Positions 1-8,218 of a stretch of 64,000 bases of DNA are shown piece after piece (positions within the stretch are counted from its first letter, which is position 1; the number at the start of each line of letters is the position of its first letter). Source of the stretch: Clostridiaceae bacterium (GTDB lineage Bacteria; Bacillota; Clostridia; CAYPLH01; DUMO01); NCBI GenBank assembly GCA_012839865.1, contig DUMO01000051.1, positions 1 to 64,000 on the forward strand, given 5' to 3'. The notes under the pieces are model-generated. The model was not told the origin of the DNA, made no database searches, and worked only from the letters and a program-made list of their open reading frames with translations. A program made the position numbers and the translations under genes.

Positions 1-281
1 CTTATGGTTGTATTTATGGTTTTGACTATGAATGATTCAAAAACTTACACATGGTAAAGTTTCGTACCGAAACCCGGCTTTCATCTCCCCATTCAAATGC
101 GGAGGATTCCCGCCGGATTTACTAAAATTATTATTGACTGAAAAAGATTAAGGGAAGAGAAATTCCGAATGAAAGAATCCCTCCGGATTATAGCTGTTTA
201 AGTATAAATCACTGTAAATAAATGTTATAATAACTTATATGCCCGTAGCATTGGCATATAATCTGACTTTGGAGGGATCAT
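1..281. other. Left-edge intergenic region
   Basis: No gene can be supported here. Frame 1 is open from the window edge to a TAA at 55-57 and frame 3 to a TGA at 31-33, so the tail of an upstream gene is possible but not recognisable. A short perfect hairpin (GTTTCG-TAC-CGAAAC, 59-73) has no T-run after it. The region ends in the putative promoter/operator zone of the ybjQ-type gene. Confidence 0.4.
235..261 (+). promoter_or_regulatory. Inverted repeat upstream of ybjQ-type gene
   Basis: A perfect 9-bp inverted repeat, TTATATGCC at 235-243 and GGCATATAA at 253-261, separated by 9 nt. It ends 20 bp before the ATG and 9 bp before the GGAGGG ribosome binding site, where a repressor operator or leader hairpin would sit. 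No known regulator box was recognised. Confidence 0.4.
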
Positions 282-602
282 ATGATAATTACAACGACAA
301 ATTGCGTTGAAGGCAGAAAAGTAGTTGAGTACAAAGGGATAGTATTCGGTGAAGTAATTTCCGGTGTAGATTTCATAAAAGATTTTGCTGCCGGACTGAC
401 AAACTTCTTTGGCGGGCGTTCAAGGTCCTACGAAGGAGAACTGATACAGGCAAGGGAATCAGCCATTTCAGAAATGGAGAAGAGGGCACAGGCCATAGGG
501 GCAAATGCAGTTATTGGAGTAGATATTGATTATGAAGTATTGGGGCAGGGCGGCAATATGCTCATGGTAACAGCTTCAGGTACTGCCGTCGTGCTGGAAT
601 GA
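282..602 (+). CDS. YbjQ/UPF0145 family protein
   Basis: A 106-residue protein of the YbjQ (UPF0145, DUF74) family, a small protein thought to form pentamers; its function is not established, although the family has been labelled a putative heavy-metal-binding domain. The family pattern is visible: an N-terminal strand with TTN, a central segment with [36 protein letters not shown], and a C-terminal strand ending in GTAV (given here as a spaced pattern, not a literal run). Length matches the family. ATG 282 follows GGAGGG at 271-276 with good spacing. It appears to be a single-gene unit; the nearest gene downstream is a small peptide at 800 with its own ribosome binding site. Confidence 0.9.
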   Translation: MIITTTNCVEGRKVVEYKGIVFGEVISGVDFIKDFAAGLTNFFGGRSRSYEGELIQARESAISEMEKRAQAIGANAVIGVDIDYEVLGQGGNMLMVTASGTAVVLE

Positions 603-799
603 TATAAACCACTTATTAAATCACCATTGTGCAGCTAATAAAGGTACTTGCAACATAGTTCCGCAATGTATGGAAAATGAAATGCTGCTTCAACCCAATC
701 TGTCTTCCGGCTTGATTAATATGTGCTTTGAGTTGTAACAACTTACTACCCAACAGAATAATATGTTCTGTAAGAATTTTTATGAGGTGAGGTAGTGTT

Positions 800-925
800 A
801 TGTCGGAAGAAAGAGGTTTTGGATTTAACAATGAATGGATTTGGTGGGTAATAATAATTCTTCTTATTATTTGCCTGTGCAATCCGGGATTCTTCGGTGG
901 ATTTGGTTGTGGTTTCAAAAACTAA
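800..925 (+). CDS. Small hydrophobic peptide (41 aa), YjcZ-like
   Basis: A 41-residue ORF starting at ATG 800 behind a strong GAGGTGAGGT sequence (784-793). The peptide has an acidic start (MSEERGFGF), a W/I/L-rich single membrane segment (about residues 13-27) and a Gly/Phe/Cys-rich tail (PGFFGGFGCGF). This layout recalls the short Gly-rich hydrophobic sporulation peptides (YjcZ type) of Firmicutes, but similarity is by character only. A rho-independent terminator follows within 30 bp, which supports a real short transcription unit. No function can be assigned. Confidence 0.6.
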   Translation: MSEERGFGFNNEWIWWVIIILLIICLCNPGFFGGFGCGFKN

Positions 926-950
926 ATAAACAGCGAGCGTAATTGTACAT

Positions 951-978
951 AGGAGGTTTATCCTCCTTATTTTTTTGC
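951..978 (+). terminator. Rho-independent terminator
   Basis: Stem AGGAGG (951-956) with CCTCCT (962-967), 5-nt loop, followed by a TTATTTTTTT tract. It closes the small-peptide transcript. Confidence 0.75.
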
Positions 979-1007
979 TTGACATCATTGGTAAAAAGCA
1001 TTAATCT
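979..1007 (+). promoter_or_regulatory. Sigma-A-type promoter before the Cys4 protein
   Basis: TTGACA at 979-984, a 17-bp spacer, then TAATCT at 1002-1007. It lies directly after a terminator and about 125 bp before the next start codon, so it probably drives the gene at 1134. Confidence 0.55.
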
Positions 1008-1133
1008 ATATTAGTGAATCGGTTGTCTTGCCCATGTATACAATTATTGATTAAATTCTTAAATATAAGCAGGATTAATTCGTTTCAATTTAAAAGAATT
1101 AAAACTATTTTTTTATAGTGAAAGGAGCATTTT

Positions 1134-1316
1134 ATGGCTACTAAAGCGCATCGTGGAAAAACACTTTATACCGAAAAGGCTCGCGGGAGAGGCACTTGCC
1201 CCGTATGTAAGGCTACCAGAATCAAGGTTTTATATGATTTGGTAATAGATGATAAAAAGACTGTTAAAGTATGTAAAAGGTGCCAGCATAAAAAAGCATC
1301 AGATATTAATATGTAA
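1134..1316 (+). CDS. Small basic Cys4 zinc-binding protein, function unknown
   Basis: A 60-residue, Lys/Arg-rich protein. Two knuckles, CPVC (residues 22-25) and CKRC (47-50), could hold one zinc ion with about 21 residues between them, giving a zinc-ribbon-like fold. The N-terminus (AHRGKTLYTEKARGRG) is strongly basic. Size, charge and the terminal knuckles suggest a ribosome- or RNA-associated protein, but the sequence does not match L28, L31, L32, L33 or L36 closely, so I give no symbol. ATG 1134 follows AAAGGAG. It has its own promoter and a strong terminator, so it is monocistronic. Next downstream is argS. Confidence 0.8.
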   Translation: MATKAHRGKTLYTEKARGRGTCPVCKATRIKVLYDLVIDDKKTVKVCKRCQHKKASDINM

Positions 1317-1385
1317 TATTTTTTAGCTGTTTGATCGAAAAATCTCAAATGCTTTTTTAGTGAAATTTTTCTAAACAACCAAGTG

Positions 1386-1412
1386 AAGATTCCTTTCAGG
1401 AATCTTTTTTAT
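1386..1412 (+). terminator. Rho-independent terminator
   Basis: Perfect 9-bp stem AAGATTCCT (1386-1394) / AGGAATCTT (1398-1406) with a 3-nt loop, running into TTTTTT. It ends the Cys4 protein transcript. Confidence 0.85.
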
Positions 1413-1544
1413 AAGCAAAAACTTTTACCGTTTAAGTGGAATGCGGTTGAAAGATTGTACCTATAATAATTGTTAAGGGTATAAATGTATTTTTTGCAAA
1501 AATGTATTTTAGGCATTAATCATGAAATATAAAGGAGATATTTT

Positions 1545-3242
1545 ATGTTTGACATTAGAAGAAAAATTGCGGGTATTTTGTGTGACGTTGTTGATTTGAG
1601 TGTTGATGACATATATTCCATGCTTGAGGTCCCACCTGATCCCAAAATGGGGGATCTTGCCCTTCCATGTTTTAAGCTGAGCAAAATACTTAAGAAGTCT
1701 CCTGTGATTATAGCCTCGGAGTTGGTGGAAAAAACACCGAAAAGCGAATATTTTGAAAAAATGCAGGCTGTCTCCGGATATTTAAACATATTCTTAAACA
1801 GAAAGTTTTTTATCAGGGAAGTTTTGAATGAAGTACTTGACCGCAAGGAGCTTTACGGTTCCAGTGACATAGGGAAGGGTAAGAACATAGTTATTGACTA
1901 TTCGGCACCAAATATTGCAAAGCCCTTTCATATAGGACATTTACGCTCTACCGTAATAGGCAATTCATTATATAAAATTTTTGAGTTCATGGGTTACAAT
2001 TGCATTGGAGTAAATCATCTTGGCGACTGGGGCACGCAGTTTGGCAAGCTGATAGTTGCATACAAAAAATGGGGAGACAGGGAAACAGTCGAAAAGGAAA
2101 AGATAAGTGAATTAATGCGGCTTTACGTGAAATTCCATGAAGAAGCTGAAAAAGACCCATCTTTGGAAGATGAAGCAAGAGCCTGGTTTACAAAAATGGA
2201 AAAGGGAGATAATGAAGCCCTGGAACTTTGGAGATGGTTCAGAGAATTAAGCCTTGCTGAGTTCAGCAAGGTATATGATATGCTGGGTGTAACCTTTGAC
2301 TCCTTTGCAGGGGAAAGTTTTTATGAAGATAAAATGCAAGCGGTAATTAAAGACCTGGAGAGTAAAGGTCTCCTTGAAGAAAGCCAGGGAGCCATGATAG
2401 TCAACCTTGAGAAGTATGATATGCCTCCCTGCCTGATACTGAAAAAAGATGGAAGCACCCTCTATGCCACCAGGGATATTACTGCTGCCATCTACCGGAA
2501 AAACACATATAATTTTGATAAGTGCATTTATGTTACTGCTTCAGCCCAATGCCTGCATTTTAAACAATGGTTCAAGGTAACCGGGCTTATGGGCTATGAA
2601 TGGGCTAAAGATCTGGTACATGTGCCCTTTGGTCTCGTTAGTATAGAAGGTGAGAAACTGGCAACAAGAAAAGGGAATGTAGTTCTTCTGGAGGACCTGC
2701 TTAACAAGGCCGTAAGCAAGACTTTGGAGATTATGGAAGAGAAAAACCCTGATTTACCGGATAAAGAACGAATTGCAAAGGAAGTTGGTATAGGCGCGGT
2801 AGTATTTAATGACCTCTCAAATAACAGAATTAAAGATATATCATTCTCGTGGAGTGAAGCTTTGAACTTTGACGGGGAGACCGGACCTTATGTGCAGTAC
2901 ACCCATGCAAGGACTTGCAGTGTTCTCCATAAAGCATGCTGTGAAATCATTGGGAGCTTTGATGAGAGCCTGATCAGTAATGATGATGAATATCAATTGG
3001 TAAAGACACTAAGCCTTTTCCCGGAGAAAGTGAAGCTTGCAATGGAGGAATATGAGCCCTCAATTATTTCCCGGTATCTTATAGACCTTGCCCAGGATTT
3101 CAACAGGTTCTATCATAACCAGTCAATACTTGTTGATGATAAAAGTCTGAGAAATGCAAGACTTGCTCTGGTACAGGCTGTAAAATATACACTCTCAGCC
3201 GGGCTGAAACTGATTGGGTTAAGTGCTCCTGAAAGAGTGTAG
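1545..3242 (+). CDS. argS: Arginyl-tRNA synthetase
   Basis: Class Ia arginyl-tRNA synthetase, 565 residues, charging tRNA-Arg with arginine in the cytosol. In order: an N-terminal Add1 domain (about 1-105), the catalytic Rossmann fold with HIGH at 129-132 inside SAPNIAKPFHIGHLRST, and a C-terminal all-helical anticodon-binding (DALR) domain ending in SAGLKLIGLSAPERV. Family length is about 550-580. The KMSK loop is degenerate (ATRKGN), which is usual for ArgRS. ATG 1545 follows AAAGGAGAT. It is transcribed alone or with the DUF72 gene downstream. No T-box leader was recognised in the 130 bp upstream. Confidence 0.97.
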   Translation: MFDIRRKIAGILCDVVDLSVDDIYSMLEVPPDPKMGDLALPCFKLSKILKKSPVIIASELVEKTPKSEYFEKMQAVSGYLNIFLNRKFFIREVLNEVLDRKELYGSSDIGKGKNIVIDYSAPNIAKPFHIGHLRSTVIGNSLYKIFEFMGYNCIGVNHLGDWGTQFGKLIVAYKKWGDRETVEKEKISELMRLYVKFHEEAEKDPSLEDEARAWFTKMEKGDNEALELWRWFRELSLAEFSKVYDMLGVTFDSFAGESFYEDKMQAVIKDLESKGLLEESQGAMIVNLEKYDMPPCLILKKDGSTLYATRDITAAIYRKNTYNFDKCIYVTASAQCLHFKQWFKVTGLMGYEWAKDLVHVPFGLVSIEGEKLATRKGNVVLLEDLLNKAVSKTLEIMEEKNPDLPDKERIAKEVGIGAVVFNDLSNNRIKDISFSWSEALNFDGETGPYVQYTHARTCSVLHKACCEIIGSFDESLISNDDEYQLVKTLSLFPEKVKLAMEEYEPSIISRYLIDLAQDFNRFYHNQSILVDDKSLRNARLALVQAVKYTLSAGLKLIGLSAPERV

Positions 3243-3368
3243 TCCGTCTTACATCATTACATGCTGACATGCTTACATAAAATGTTTTATTTTCTGAAAA
3301 GGTGTAAGCCGGCACATGAGCAAATTCGTTTATTTTTAAAAGTATATAATAAAGGGAATGAATTTATT

Positions 3369-4133
3369 ATGATTTGCATAGGTACTGCCGGATACTCATA
3401 CGAGGACTGGGTAGGTCCCTTTTATCCTGAGGGCACCAAGTCATCTCAAATGCTGGAATATTATGCTTCCTGCTTCAACTTCGTCGAAATAAACAGCACC
3501 TATTATCATATGCCCGGATTACGGCTTTTTGATAGCCTGAACAGGAAAACTTCAAACGATTTCAAGCTTTCGGTGAAGCTTTTCAAAGGCTTTACCCACG
3601 AAGGGACGGGAAGCAGGGAAGAGGCGAAAAAATTTATATTTTCTCTTGAACCTGTAATCAAGTCAAATAAACTAATGTGTATACTGGCACAATTTCCATA
3701 TTCTTTTAATTACAGGCCTGAAAACATGGACCTTATTAAAATGCTTAGGGAGTGGTTCCCTGAGATTGACTTATCTGTTGAATTCCGAAACCATAATTGG
3801 ATTCGGCAAGAGGTCATGCAGCTTTTAAAATCTGAAAACCTTGGTTTTGTCTGTGTTGATGAGCCGGGGATAAAAGGCCTTGTAAAAAATGTCACCGCTG
3901 TTACTTCCGATATAGCCTATTTGCGTTTGCATGGCCGCAATGCAGGAAAATGGTATGGCAGTGAAGGCAATGAGCGTTATAACTACCTATATTCATGGGA
4001 TGAGTTGTATGAATGGGTTCCCAGGATAAAGGAAATGGAGAAAAGGGCTAAATTTATGGTAATCTCCTTCAATAATCATCCCTTGGGAAAAGCGGTTCAG
4101 AATGCGCGCATGATGGCAGAAATGCTGAAATAG
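3369..4133 (+). CDS. DUF72 domain protein (YecE-like)
   Basis: A 254-residue DUF72 protein with a TIM-barrel fold; the biochemical role of the family is not known. Typical features are the start CIGTAGYSYEDW, the GPFYP and EINSTYYHMP segments, FxLSVKLFKGFTH, and the C-terminal NNHPLGKAVQNA. The open frame extends to 3261, but the family N-terminus begins at the Met at 3369, preceded by AAAGGG, so I choose that start. It lies 126 bp after argS in the same direction and may share its transcript. YecE-type genes have no fixed partner, so context does not help. Confidence 0.88.
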   Translation: MICIGTAGYSYEDWVGPFYPEGTKSSQMLEYYASCFNFVEINSTYYHMPGLRLFDSLNRKTSNDFKLSVKLFKGFTHEGTGSREEAKKFIFSLEPVIKSNKLMCILAQFPYSFNYRPENMDLIKMLREWFPEIDLSVEFRNHNWIRQEVMQLLKSENLGFVCVDEPGIKGLVKNVTAVTSDIAYLRLHGRNAGKWYGSEGNERYNYLYSWDELYEWVPRIKEMEKRAKFMVISFNNHPLGKAVQNARMMAEMLK

Positions 4134-4221
4134 CGTCTGGAATAAACTTAAAATATTTTTGGAACCTTCTTACTTTTATTAACGTCATACCAGACAACAA
4201 ATACATTAGGAAGGTGATTTT

Positions 4222-5031
4222 ATGTACAGGAAAATAGGGAAGGCAGCGCTGGCAATAGTATTGGTTTTTGCTTTGACAGTCGGGGTAATGATCTTTACAA
4301 GCGTATTGCAGCCTGTTCAGGCTACAGCAGAAGAAAAAACTGATGAAAAAGGCAACTTAAGTGTTAGTGGTTCATTCACTGTAAAGGTTTCTCCTGATAT
4401 TGCATATATTACAATCGGTATAAATACTTTTGCAGTAGATCCAAAGGATGCTCAAAAAGAAAACAGGGAGAAGATGGATCAGGTTTTTGAAAAACTGGTT
4501 GCATTGGGAATTGACAGCAAGGATATCCAGACCATGAATTATTCCATAACCCCAAGGTATGAGTATAAAAATATTGAAGAAAAAGATGAATACGGTAATC
4601 TTGTCCGCAGGGGTGAAAGTGTACTTACAGGATATAATGTTGACAATACAATCAGAGTTAATGTAAGAGATTTGCAGATTGTGGGAGACGTAATTGACGT
4701 AACTGTTGATGAAGGTATTAACAAGGCAAACTCCATAGCCTTTGGGATCAGTGACGCTGTAAGAGATGCAAAATATCTGGAAGCATTAAAAGGAGCAGCC
4801 GAGGCGGCAAAAGCCAAAGCGGAGACCCTTGCTGAAGTATATGGTATTCAGCTTGACATACCATACAGTGTAGTGGAAGGCAGTTCATATATACCCTCTC
4901 CAATATACAGAAATTTGGATTATGCAGCATGGGACAAAGGAATTGCTGCTGCAAATGAATCTGTTTCAACACCTATAGCAGCCGGAGAAATGGAAATAAG
5001 TGCAAACGTTACTGTAGTCTATAAATATTAA
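4222..5031 (+). CDS. SIMPL (DUF541) domain exported protein
   Basis: A 269-residue protein with a Sec signal (basic RKIGK, hydrophobic stretch to about residue 30, AxA site near VQATAEE), then one SIMPL/DUF541 domain. The domain shows GSFTVKVSPDIAYITIGI at its start and a C-terminal EMEISANVTVVYKY strand. SIMPL proteins are exported or periplasmic-type proteins of poorly defined function, with oxidative-stress and membrane-protein links in some bacteria. Ribosome binding site AGGAAGGTGAT precedes ATG 4222. It appears monocistronic; a short GGGAGA/TCTCCC hairpin (5038-5053) follows the stop. Confidence 0.88.
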   Translation: MYRKIGKAALAIVLVFALTVGVMIFTSVLQPVQATAEEKTDEKGNLSVSGSFTVKVSPDIAYITIGINTFAVDPKDAQKENREKMDQVFEKLVALGIDSKDIQTMNYSITPRYEYKNIEEKDEYGNLVRRGESVLTGYNVDNTIRVNVRDLQIVGDVIDVTVDEGINKANSIAFGISDAVRDAKYLEALKGAAEAAKAKAETLAEVYGIQLDIPYSVVEGSSYIPSPIYRNLDYAAWDKGIAAANESVSTPIAAGEMEISANVTVVYKY

Positions 5032-5246
5032 TAAATAGGGAGACTATTCTCCCGGTTTGGATTGAACCATGAGCATACCAGAGCAAATCAGGGGGTAAAC
5101 CCTCTGGTTTGCTTCTGATTTGGCTGAAACCTGGACGATTAAAGTTTTAAAATTTCTTCATGTTGTTTTCATATAAAGCTTTTCCGGACGCCTCCAAAGA
5201 GGCGTTCGGGGAAGCATGTTTTCTAAAACAAATTTATTTTTTACTA

Positions 5247-5275
5247 TTGTTTATATTAAAAATATCTGTTATAAT
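5247..5275 (+). promoter_or_regulatory. Promoter of tRNA-Glu
   Basis: TTGTTT at 5247-5252, 17-bp spacer, then a perfect TATAAT at 5270-5275; the mature tRNA begins 16 nt after the -10 box. This is the expected placement for a tRNA promoter. Confidence 0.65.
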
Positions 5276-5290
5276 TGTTTCTGTTGACAC

Positions 5291-5366
5291 GGCCCATTGG
5301 TCAAGCGGCCTAAGACTCCGCCCTCTCACGGCGGCAACAGGGGTTCGAATCCCCTATGGGTCACCA
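5291..5366 (+). tRNA. tRNA-Glu (anticodon CTC)
   Basis: A 76-nt cloverleaf with encoded CCA. The acceptor stem pairs GGCCCAT with ATGGGTC (one G-T pair). The anticodon stem CCGCC/GGCGG encloses the 7-nt loop CTCTCAC, whose middle three bases CTC read the GAG codon. The T arm is CAGGGGTTCGAATCCCCT. It stands alone, with its own promoter and terminator. The CTC isoacceptor is an addition to the general TTC tRNA-Glu, which alone can read both Glu codons. Confidence 0.95.
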
Positions 5367-5367
5367 C

Positions 5368-5401
5368 AAAAGCGCCTTTATGAAAGAAGGCGCTTTTTTT
5401 T
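5368..5401 (+). terminator. Terminator after tRNA-Glu
   Basis: Perfect 11-bp stem AAAAGCGCCTT (5368-5378) / AAGGCGCTTTT (5387-5397), 8-nt loop, then a run of T. It starts 2 nt after the tRNA CCA. Confidence 0.9.
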
Positions 5402-5484
5402 CAAGTCTTGCTTACATGATTTGAAAAGCTAGCCTGCCATCTCCAGTTGGCAGTATTAAAAAACTGTTTTTTTGGGGGTTTGGG

Positions 5485-6339
5485 ATGAAGAAAATTATAA
5501 TTGCTTCTTTGTTTGTATTACTTTTCTTGTTTGTATATTTATTTTTTCAACTTGGATTAAACACTTTATTTGGCTTTATAGTTACGATGTTATGTTTATT
5601 CAAATATGAAGGAAATATTGATGTACCCCAATTGATTGCCGAAGTGGAATCAATTGTTTTGAATAACACCCTTTATATATTGCTTATATCTGCTGTTGTT
5701 TCCCTGCCAATTTATTATGTTATATGCAGGCTCAGGCATCAGAATATCTTCAGGGTATGTGAGTTTAATAAAACAAAGGGAGCAGTAATAATTTTAACTG
5801 CCATCCTGGGTATTGCTTCAAGTATATTTCTTTCATCTGTTTTGAGCTTTATTCCTGTCGGGGATTGGTTTCCTGAACACGAAAGGCTGATGTCCATATT
5901 AATCGGTGGGAACAACCTGTTTGTGATTTTACTTGTAACAGGTATTGTTGCACCCTTTATTGAGGAATTGATATTCAGAGGTCTCATCCTGAATGAATTA
6001 AACAAAGTAACGTCGGTAACTTTGGCAGTCGTAATTCAGGGTGTGCTGTTCGGCCTGTATCACCTGAACCCCCTTCAATTCATATATGGAACCTTGCTGG
6101 GCTTATTACTCGGGTATGTTGCCGTCTGGACAAAATCAATATGGCCGTCGATAATCCTGCATGTATTTATAAACAGCACCAGCACCGTAATTGGTACATT
6201 TATGACAGACGAGTTTATGATGACTTACAGGTATTGGCTCCTGGCTGTATGTCTGGTGATTATAGCGGCAATAACAGCTTTTCTTTTTAAGAACAGGGGA
6301 AGAGAGGCAATTTCAAATTACAGCGAACTTGAATCGTGA
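5485..6339 (+). CDS. CPBP family intramembrane metalloprotease
   Basis: A 284-residue membrane protein with about 7-8 predicted hydrophobic segments and the CPBP/Abi (CAAX-protease-and-bacteriocin-processing) signature: EELIFRGLIL (the EExxxR motif), a second motif FGLYHLNP supplying Phe/His, and a third HVFINST. These residues form the di-glutamate/histidine metal site of the Rce1-like fold. Bacterial members are linked to bacteriocin self-immunity or signal-peptide processing, but the substrate here is unknown. ATG 5485 follows GGGGGTTTGGG. It is convergent with the ABC exporter pair, and the gap between them can fold into a branched RNA. Confidence 0.88.
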   Translation: MKKIIIASLFVLLFLFVYLFFQLGLNTLFGFIVTMLCLFKYEGNIDVPQLIAEVESIVLNNTLYILLISAVVSLPIYYVICRLRHQNIFRVCEFNKTKGAVIILTAILGIASSIFLSSVLSFIPVGDWFPEHERLMSILIGGNNLFVILLVTGIVAPFIEELIFRGLILNELNKVTSVTLAVVIQGVLFGLYHLNPLQFIYGTLLGLLLGYVAVWTKSIWPSIILHVFINSTSTVIGTFMTDEFMMTYRYWLLAVCLVIIAAITAFLFKNRGREAISNYSELES

Positions 6340-6353
6340 TTATTGCATCTTTA

Positions 6354-6426
6354 TTTCAATACGCTTGCAAGATGACTATTTGCAAGCAATGCGAAAAAGC
6401 AAATACACTTGTTTGCAGTATTGAAA
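6354..6426. other. Branched inverted-repeat structure between convergent genes
   Basis: An outer perfect 9-bp pair, TTTCAATAC (6354-6362) and GTATTGAAA (6418-6426), encloses two inner hairpins: GCTTGCAA (6363-6370)/TTGCAAGC (6380-6387) and GCAAA (6399-6403)/TTTGC (6412-6416). Together these make a three-way junction on either strand. No T-run follows, so it is not a canonical terminator. Confidence 0.5.
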
Positions 6427-6433
6427 ACGCCTG

Positions 6434-8218
6434 TTACACCGCATCCAAAAACCTGTATTGGGATTTGCACAAATTATAGTAGATGCCTTTAGCTTTCAGC
6501 AATTCATAATGATTGCCGCACTCTGCTATCTGGCCGTTATCCACCACCATTATTCTGTCTGCCTTTCTGATAGTCGAAAGCCTGTGTGCAATAACAAAGG
6601 ATGTTCTGCCGCTCAGGACAGTCTCAATAGCTTTTTGAATCAGCAATTCGGTGTGAGTGTCAATACTTGATGTTGCTTCATCCAATATGAGTATCCGTGG
6701 ATTTGCCAGGAGAGCCCGTGCAAAAGAAATCAACTGCTTTTGACCGATGGAAAGCCTTGAACCACGTTCGTTAACCTCGGTATAATATCCGTTTTCCATT
6801 TGGACTATAAAGTCATGGGCATGTACGGCCTTTGCGCAGGCTATAATTTCTTCTTCAGTGGCATCAATTTTACCATACCGGATGTTATCCATGATTGTGC
6901 CCGAGAAGATAAATGAATCCTGAAGCATGACACCCATTTGCTTTCTAAGGGATTTGAGGGTGACATCCTTCACGTTATAGCCGTCAATCCTTACTTCTCC
7001 GGAAGTTGTATCGTAAAACCTGCTTATAAGGTTGACAACGGTACTTTTACCTGCACCGGTTGGTCCAACAAGGGCTATTGTCTCACCTGGATTGACTCTA
7101 AAACTTACATTGTGTAAAACAATTTTATCGGTATCATAACCGAAAGTGACATTATCAAACTCGACTTCTCCTTTAATTTCGGGAATATCTACAGCGTTCG
7201 GGACATCCTTTATCAAAGGAGGCGTATCCATTATTTCAAAAATGCGTTCTGTTGATGCCATTGCTATTAAAATTTGATTATAGAAGTTTGACAGTTTGTT
7301 TAGCGGGTCCCAAAACCTTCCCAGGTATGAGATAATTGCCGTGAGGATTCCGATGGTTACTGCTCCGGTATCTATCATTCTTACCCCAAAGAAAAAAACC
7401 AGTGCTTTTCCGATTGCAGACACAACGTTCAATGAAGGCCAGAAGGTATGGTTTACAATGACTGCCTTCATCCAGGAGGTTTTTATATCCTCATTCAGCT
7501 CATTTTGTATCCTGGCGTTTTCCTTCTCCCGCACAAAGGCTTGCGTAACCCGCATACCTGCAAGGGTTTCATGAAGATAAGCATTCATATTTGAACTTTT
7601 TCTTCTTACATTCTGCCAGCGTGTCAATATCATGCGTTTAAGCTTGAATGCGATTAATATCAACAGAGGTATTGTTGAAATGGATATCAGTGTAAGTTTC
7701 ACATTGAGGCTCAGCATCAAACCCAATATAACAAATATTGTAGCGCAGTCAATCAGCACATTTATTATTCCGTCGGTAAACAAACCCATCAATGAGTTGA
7801 CGTCATTTATAACCCTGACCATTATTTTCCCGGCAGGCCTGCTGTCAAAAAATGATAGGGAAAGGGATTGAATATGGTCAAAAAGGTCTTCCCTTAGTTT
7901 GGCAATTGCACTTCGCCCTAAAGTGTCCATTATCTTAACCCTGTATCTTAAGCATAGGGCACTTATCAAATTCGAAAGAAAAAACAGAAGTATTATCCAA
8001 TGAATTCCTTCCAGCTTGCCAGGTGAAATGTAATTATCAATTGCCAGCTTGGTAAAATACGGCCCCGATAAACTGCATAATGCGGCTGTAATCATTAAAA
8101 ACAGTGACAATAGCAGCTTGCTTTTATATGGTTTCAGGTAGGATAATAAACGTGAAAACTGTTTCCAGTTAAAAGGCCTTTCCAGCACTTCATCATCAAT
8201 CAGCCTGTTTTTTATCAT
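6434..8218 (-). CDS. ABC exporter, permease-ATPase fusion (second of pair)
   Basis: A 594-residue half-transporter: a six-helix type-I exporter membrane domain (about 1-330), then a nucleotide-binding domain. Walker A is GPTGAGKST, the Q-loop is MLQDSFIFSGT, and Walker B is ILILDEATSSID. The ABC signature here reads LSIGQKQ instead of the usual LSGGQ. The H-loop is IAHRLSTIRKAD. Its start codon overlaps the stop of the upstream ABC gene by 4 nt, so the two are translationally coupled and most likely form a heterodimer of the BmrCD/YheIH type (multidrug or lipid export). The altered signature fits the asymmetric ATP sites of such heterodimers. The substrate cannot be read from the sequence. 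Confidence 0.93.
   Translation of the reverse strand: MIKNRLIDDEVLERPFNWKQFSRLLSYLKPYKSKLLLSLFLMITAALCSLSGPYFTKLAIDNYISPGKLEGIHWIILLFFLSNLISALCLRYRVKIMDTLGRSAIAKLREDLFDHIQSLSLSFFDSRPAGKIMVRVINDVNSLMGLFTDGIINVLIDCATIFVILGLMLSLNVKLTLISISTIPLLILIAFKLKRMILTRWQNVRRKSSNMNAYLHETLAGMRVTQAFVREKENARIQNELNEDIKTSWMKAVIVNHTFWPSLNVVSAIGKALVFFFGVRMIDTGAVTIGILTAIISYLGRFWDPLNKLSNFYNQILIAMASTERIFEIMDTPPLIKDVPNAVDIPEIKGEVEFDNVTFGYDTDKIVLHNVSFRVNPGETIALVGPTGAGKSTVVNLISRFYDTTSGEVRIDGYNVKDVTLKSLRKQMGVMLQDSFIFSGTIMDNIRYGKIDATEEEIIACAKAVHAHDFIVQMENGYYTEVNERGSRLSIGQKQLISFARALLANPRILILDEATSSIDTHTELLIQKAIETVLSGRTSFVIAHRLSTIRKADRIMVVDNGQIAECGNHYELLKAKGIYYNLCKSQYRFLDAV

Noticed and set aside
1-57. C-terminal end of an upstream gene
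   Set aside because: Two frames are open from the edge but are too short to recognise; cannot be supported.
1134-1316. Ribosomal protein L28 (rpmB)
   Set aside because: Has two CxxC knuckles, but the N-terminal GKxPxxGNxxSH-type pattern of L28 is missing.
5160-5432. 90-codon ORF across the tRNA-Glu gene
   Set aside because: It contains the whole tRNA and its terminator; chance open frame.
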